Below, piece by piece: positions 5,428 to 8,585 of a DNA stretch of 8,585 nucleotides. Position 1 is the first letter of the stretch. Each line of letters begins with the position of its first letter. Position numbers and translations under genes: made by a program. Source of the DNA: an uncultured Campylobacter sp. (GTDB taxonomy: Bacteria > Campylobacterota > Campylobacteria > Campylobacterales > Campylobacteraceae); the NCBI RefSeq assembly GCF_938045465.1, contig NZ_CALIBF010000024.1, positions 1-8,585 on the forward strand. The letters are read 5' to 3'. Below the pieces are notes generated by a model. It had not been told where the DNA came from. It did not search any database and saw only the letters and a list, made by a program, of their open reading frames with translations.

Positions 5428-6239
5428 TACGGCTAAAAAAGGCGCGTCTTTGCGACATTTCGCGTATGCAAGAACTCGTAAAAGAGGAGGTTCAAAACGG
5501 CGTGATCTTGCCGCTTGAAAGCGATGAGATAGCTGCCAATATCCGCTCATACGTGCTGGCGTTCGGCTGCGATTCTAAGGCGGATACGAGCTTTGATTCC
5601 AAAGAGAATTCCGATTCAAATTTAGCCGAGAATTCCGATTTAAATTTAGCGCATGGCTCGGATTTAAATTTAATCCAAAGCTCCGCCGAAAATTTTGCCG
5701 AAATTACTTCTGAAAATTCCGTCGAAGATGCCGCGGGTAATTTTGCGCCGCAACTAGCTACGTCTCAAAATAGCGCGCCACGAAATAGCGCGCTGCAAGC
5801 TGTATCTCAAATGGGTCGCGCGCAAGCAGACAAAGAGCAAATTTTACGGAGCGAATATTCGCAAAGCGCGGGCGTTTTTCAGAATGATTTTTCGCAGCCT
5901 TGCGAATCGCAGTGTCTAAAAGAAGCCGAAATTTTAGCGGGCTTTGCTTCGCTTAAAATTTTTAACGCAGATCTTGCCGAGGTGCGCTCGCTCATCGTCG
6001 CTCCGCAGTTTCGCAGGCGGGGCATTGCCAGAGCTATCGTAAATGAGCTGCTAGACGAGGCGAAATTTTACGGGCTAAAAAGCGTATTTACGCTCACCTA
6101 TCAAAAGGAATTTTTCGAGCGTCTGGGTTTTACCGAAATCCCAAAAGACGAGCTGCCCGCGCAAAAAATTTGGGCCGATTGTATTAAATGCAAAAAGTTT
6201 CCGGTATGCAACGAAATCGCACTTATCTATACCTTATAG
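5424..6239 (+). CDS. ArgA-like GNAT N-acetyltransferase with a large internal insertion
   Basis: A GNAT acetyltransferase resembling the short, stand-alone ArgA-type enzymes (acetyl-CoA:glutamate N-acetyltransferase class). The N-terminal strand/helix is IRLKKARLCDISRMQELVKEEV, followed by the ILPLESDEIAANIRSYVLAF block. After a long extra segment come EILAGFASLKIF, the AEVRSLIVAP strand, the acetyl-CoA loop RRRGIARAIV (197-206), and the family C terminus LTYQKEFFERLGF, then DELPAQKIWADCIKCKKFPVC. The last stretch has Cys253, Cys256 and Cys262. Glutamate as substrate is by homology only. The protein is 271 aa against about 150 usual; the extra residues are about 48-167 (nt 5565-5924), rich in Ser, Asn, Ala, Gln and acidic residues, with an 8-residue tandem repeat. 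The catalytic-domain halves are intact and in frame. ATG 5424 has AGGGA 10 bases upstream. Confidence 0.85.
   Translation: MIRLKKARLCDISRMQELVKEEVQNGVILPLESDEIAANIRSYVLAFGCDSKADTSFDSKENSDSNLAENSDLNLAHGSDLNLIQSSAENFAEITSENSVEDAAGNFAPQLATSQNSAPRNSALQAVSQMGRAQADKEQILRSEYSQSAGVFQNDFSQPCESQCLKEAEILAGFASLKIFNADLAEVRSLIVAPQFRRRGIARAIVNELLDEAKFYGLKSVFTLTYQKEFFERLGFTEIPKDELPAQKIWADCIKCKKFPVCNEIALIYTL
5604..5675 (+). repeat. Three-copy 24-bp tandem repeat in the GNAT gene
   Basis: Units start at 5604, 5628 and 5652. The first two differ at only two of 24 bases; the third is diverged in its first part but shares the GATTTAAATTTA core. In frame they encode ENSDSNLA, ENSDLNLA and HGSDLNLI. The period is a multiple of three, so copy-number change would keep the frame. 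The repeat lies in the extra segment of the acetyltransferase. Confidence 0.88.
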
Positions 6240-6694
6240 CGGACACGCTTTTTAGCGCGGGAGTTCTTTTCTACCTGCTTCTAAGTGCGGTGTATAGAGG
6301 CTTGCCGCCGCTGATCGGATTTTTTTTCACGGCGATGGTGGTGCAAAAATACGAAAACGACGTGAAATTTAAAAAGTTCGGCTTTACCTGGTTTTTCTCT
6401 ATTTTTTATCTGTTTTGCGCCGAGCAGATCCACGGATTTAACCTATTTAGCGTGGCTATCGCGTATTGTATATTTTATTTCGTGGTCTATGAAAACTCAT
6501 TTAAATATATTAAATTTAGAAATTTTTTGATCTGCTTTTACGTGATGATTAGCTATGTTTTGGTCTTTGTGGTGAGCAACGCGATCTCTGCGATCAAAAA
6601 GAGCGAGTACCTGCCACTAAGCGGCGAGTATTTAAATTACATCGTGATTGAAATTTTGCTTGCTCTGCTCTTTTTTAAGGGGCGGCTGGTATGA
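6188..6694 (+). CDS. Multispanning inner-membrane protein upstream of PBP2 (MreD-like position)
   Basis: A 168-aa very hydrophobic protein with about six predicted helices (roughly 13-35, 38-53, 64-80, 85-102, 109-133 and 148-165), separated by short charged loops such as QKYENDVKFKKFG. I do not recognise a named family with certainty. Size, helix number and position directly before mrdA recall MreD, the membrane protein of the rod-shape elongation complex, but sequence evidence for MreD is not strong and no mreC is in the window. The start is uncertain: ATG 6188 overlaps the GNAT gene by 52 bases, while an in-frame ATG at 6206 gives an N terminus MQRNRTYLYL; neither has a good ribosome site. 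The stop overlaps the mrdA start as ATGA (6691-6694), implying coupled synthesis with PBP2. Confidence 0.85.
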   Translation: MQKVSGMQRNRTYLYLIADTLFSAGVLFYLLLSAVYRGLPPLIGFFFTAMVVQKYENDVKFKKFGFTWFFSIFYLFCAEQIHGFNLFSVAIAYCIFYFVVYENSFKYIKFRNFLICFYVMISYVLVFVVSNAISAIKKSEYLPLSGEYLNYIVIEILLALLFFKGRLV

Positions 6695-8511
6695 GGCTGA
6701 AGTTCGTATTCGTATTTGTGATACTATTTTTTAGCATGCTTTTGGTTAGAATTTATTATCTTTCGATCAAATCAAACGAATTCTACGAGCAGGTCGCTAA
6801 AAACAATGTCATCTCCACCGAATACATCCCGCCGGTGCGCGGTCAAATTTTAGATGACAAAGGCCGCCCGCTCGCGATAAACAATCTCGGCTTTTCGCTA
6901 TCGATCGCGCCGCATCTAAAAGACGGCGCGCTGCAAAGCGAGCTAAATAATATCTCGCGCTACTTTAAAGATCTCAACGTCACCGCGATGAGCAAGAGCT
7001 ACAAGGACGCGAATTCCGCTTATAATCAAGACTTTATCGAAGTCGTGCCGTTTTTGGATTACAACGCCACGATAGAGCATTTTGCGAGCTTAAGCCTGCA
7101 CGAAAATATTAAAATTTCGCCCGCTTCGCAGCGCTTCTACCCTTACGGCGCGCTCGCTTCGCACATCATCGGCTATGTGGGCCGCGCCAATAAAAAAGAT
7201 ATCCAAAGCAACCCCCTAAGCGCACTTACCGGATACAACGGCAGAAGCGGCGTCGAGGGGTATTATAACGAGCTTTTGCAGGGCAGCAAGGGCGAGCGCA
7301 AGACGAAGGTTACGGCGCTAAATCAGGTCGTAGAGGAGATCTCGATGCAAGAGCCCAGCAGTAGCGAAATCTCCCTTACCATCGATCTTGAGCTGCAAAA
7401 ATACCTCGAGGAAATTTTTAAAGACAAGGACGGCGTAGCGATCGTGATGGATCTGCGCGACGGCGCTATCATCGCGGCGGGCAGCTTCCCCGAGTACGAT
7501 CTAAACACCTTCGTGGGCGGAATTTCGCAGGCGCAGTGGGACGAGCTGATAAAAGATCCGCGCCATCCGTTTACGAATAAGCTCGTAAACGGCCTCTATC
7601 CGCCGGGCTCTGTAATCAAGATGGCAGTGGGGATGAGCTTTTTAAACAGCGGCAAGATCAACGAGAATTGGAGCGTGTTTTGCAGCGGCGCGATAGAGCT
7701 AGGGGGGCGTAAATTTCGCTGCTGGAAGAGCTGGGGTCACGGCCGCGTGAGCTTAGTAGAGGCGATTAAAGGCAGCTGCGACGTATATTTTTACGAAGGC
7801 TCGCTGCTGGTGGGGATCGACTATATGTCCGCGTATCTGCAGCGTCTGGGTTTCGGTAGTAAAACAGGCGTCGATCTACCCAATGAGTTTGTAGGCACGA
7901 TGCCTAATAAGGCCTGGAAAATGCAGAAATTTAAGCGCGCGTGGTATCAGGGCGAGACGGTCAATGCCTCGATCGGCCAGGGCGACGTGCTCGTCACCCC
8001 TATGCAGGTGGCGAAAAACACCGCGCAGATCGCCTCGGGCAAGGCTATCACGCCGCATTTTTTAAAAAGCATCGACGGTAAGCCGGTGGAATTTACCCCT
8101 ACCGAGCTTTTCACGCCGAAAGAAAAGGCGCAGCTGCCGCTTGTGCGACGCGGGATGTATGAGGTCGGTAACAACCCCGACGGAGGCACCGCCTACAAGC
8201 TCATCCATACCGCGGTAGTGCCTCTAGCGGTCAAGACGGGCACCGCACAGGTCGTGGGTATCTCGCAGACCGCCAAAAAGCGAATGAAAGAGGCTGATAT
8301 GGACTACTTCCACCGCTCGCACGCCTGGATGACTAGCTTTGGGCCGTACGACAAGCCGCAATACGCCGTAACCGTGCTCGTAGAACACGGCGGCGGAGGC
8401 GGAAGCGCGGCAGGTCCCGTGATAATGCAAATCTACGAAAAGCTCGTCCAGATGGGCTACATCGACGCCAACGCAACGACTATCAAAGACAGCGCAAAGA
8501 AAACGAAGTAG
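6691..8511 (+). CDS. mrdA: Penicillin-binding protein 2 (peptidoglycan DD-transpeptidase of the elongasome)
   Basis: A class B PBP that cross-links peptidoglycan during lateral wall growth together with RodA and MreBCD. It is 606 aa, normal for the family. In order: a membrane anchor (residues 4-24), the pedestal/dimerisation region starting at YIPPVRGQILDDKGRPLAIN (45-64) and including GRSGVEGYYNELLQG (184-198), then the transpeptidase domain. Active-site motifs: SVIK (Ser307, Lys310) in YPPGSVIK, the second motif SCD (362-364) in GSCDVYFYEG, and KTGT (515-518). PBP2-type marks include WKSWGHGRVSL (345-355), WYQGETVNASIGQG (418-431) and HAWMTSFGPYD (544-554). ATG 6691 has AAGGGG (6677-6682) 8 bases before it and overlaps the previous gene by four bases. 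No rodA follows within the 74 bases left. Confidence 0.96.
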   Translation: MRLKFVFVFVILFFSMLLVRIYYLSIKSNEFYEQVAKNNVISTEYIPPVRGQILDDKGRPLAINNLGFSLSIAPHLKDGALQSELNNISRYFKDLNVTAMSKSYKDANSAYNQDFIEVVPFLDYNATIEHFASLSLHENIKISPASQRFYPYGALASHIIGYVGRANKKDIQSNPLSALTGYNGRSGVEGYYNELLQGSKGERKTKVTALNQVVEEISMQEPSSSEISLTIDLELQKYLEEIFKDKDGVAIVMDLRDGAIIAAGSFPEYDLNTFVGGISQAQWDELIKDPRHPFTNKLVNGLYPPGSVIKMAVGMSFLNSGKINENWSVFCSGAIELGGRKFRCWKSWGHGRVSLVEAIKGSCDVYFYEGSLLVGIDYMSAYLQRLGFGSKTGVDLPNEFVGTMPNKAWKMQKFKRAWYQGETVNASIGQGDVLVTPMQVAKNTAQIASGKAITPHFLKSIDGKPVEFTPTELFTPKEKAQLPLVRRGMYEVGNNPDGGTAYKLIHTAVVPLAVKTGTAQVVGISQTAKKRMKEADMDYFHRSHAWMTSFGPYDKPQYAVTVLVEHGGGGGSAAGPVIMQIYEKLVQMGYIDANATTIKDSAKKTK

Positions 8512-8532
8512 AGCGGAATTTAAAATTATAAA

Positions 8533-8585
8533 ATTTTAGAATTTTAGAATTTTAGAATTTTAGAATTTTAGAATTTTAGAATTTT
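8533..8585. repeat. Octanucleotide tandem array after mrdA (runs off window)
   Basis: Six complete ATTTTAGA units (8533-8580) plus five bases of a seventh reach the window edge, with no mismatches. The total copy number is unknown because the array is cut. Each unit junction reads TAGAAT, one mismatch from the sigma-70 -10 hexamer. All reading frames through the array meet stops on both strands (TAG forward, TAA reverse every 24 bases), so it is not coding. The array begins 21 bases after the mrdA stop. Confidence 0.95.

Noticed and set aside
8519..8540. AT-only hairpin after mrdA as a terminator
   Set aside because: The stem (TAAAATT 8521-8527 with AATTTTA 8532-8538) has no G-C pairs and merges into the octamer array, so it is too weak to call an intrinsic terminator.
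200..8580. Frequent AAATTT/AAAATTTT words as a signal sequence
   Set aside because: They occur throughout genes and gaps on this window without fixed flanks or spacing, so a base-composition habit of the genome is the simpler explanation; a genome-wide count against a codon-shuffled background would decide.

Overview
The window reads as chromosomal DNA of a Campylobacter-type epsilonproteobacterium. Gene families, compact gene order and the mixture of GC-rich coding sequence with many AAATTT/AAAATTTT words point that way. A GC-richer species such as C. gracilis or the C. rectus/showae group is my guess; the species call is inference. All supported genes are on the + strand.

Layout. (1) 1-580: the 3' end of dsbD, covering the last membrane segment and the periplasmic thioredoxin domain with a CKNC redox centre. 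(2) 629-1207: hisB, a stand-alone imidazoleglycerol-phosphate dehydratase. (3) 1208-1452: a non-coding gap with a short direct repeat, a candidate extended -10 promoter and a GC-rich hairpin. (4) 1453-2772: a three-gene module of a 74-aa two-helix membrane protein, a 45-aa one-helix membrane protein, and a membrane-anchored PstS-like phosphate-binding-protein homologue, with no pstCAB transporter genes beside it. (5) 2859-8511: a tight envelope-biogenesis operon, kdsC - lptC - lptA - engB - (possible 39-aa ORF) - ArgA-like GNAT acetyltransferase - multispanning membrane protein - mrdA (PBP2). Most junctions overlap or are only a few dozen bases. (6) 8512-8585: AT-rich intergenic DNA with a tandem octamer array that runs off the window edge.

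How the genes fit. KdsC makes KDO for the lipopolysaccharide inner core. LptC and LptA carry LPS across the periplasm. PBP2, perhaps with the small membrane protein before it in an MreD-like position, builds the lateral cell wall. EngB, a ribosome-assembly GTPase, sits in the middle, so the operon couples growth capacity with envelope synthesis.

Most unusual points: EngB and the neighbouring GNAT enzyme both carry in-frame, low-complexity insertions of about 100-120 residues in their conserved cores, and the GNAT insertion contains a 24-bp tandem repeat. A 39-aa ORF fills the engB-GNAT gap exactly, with ATGA junctions at both ends. The orphan PstS-like module has two tiny membrane partners. 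An octanucleotide array carrying -10-like hexamers follows mrdA. No mobile element, CRISPR array, tRNA or rRNA was seen.
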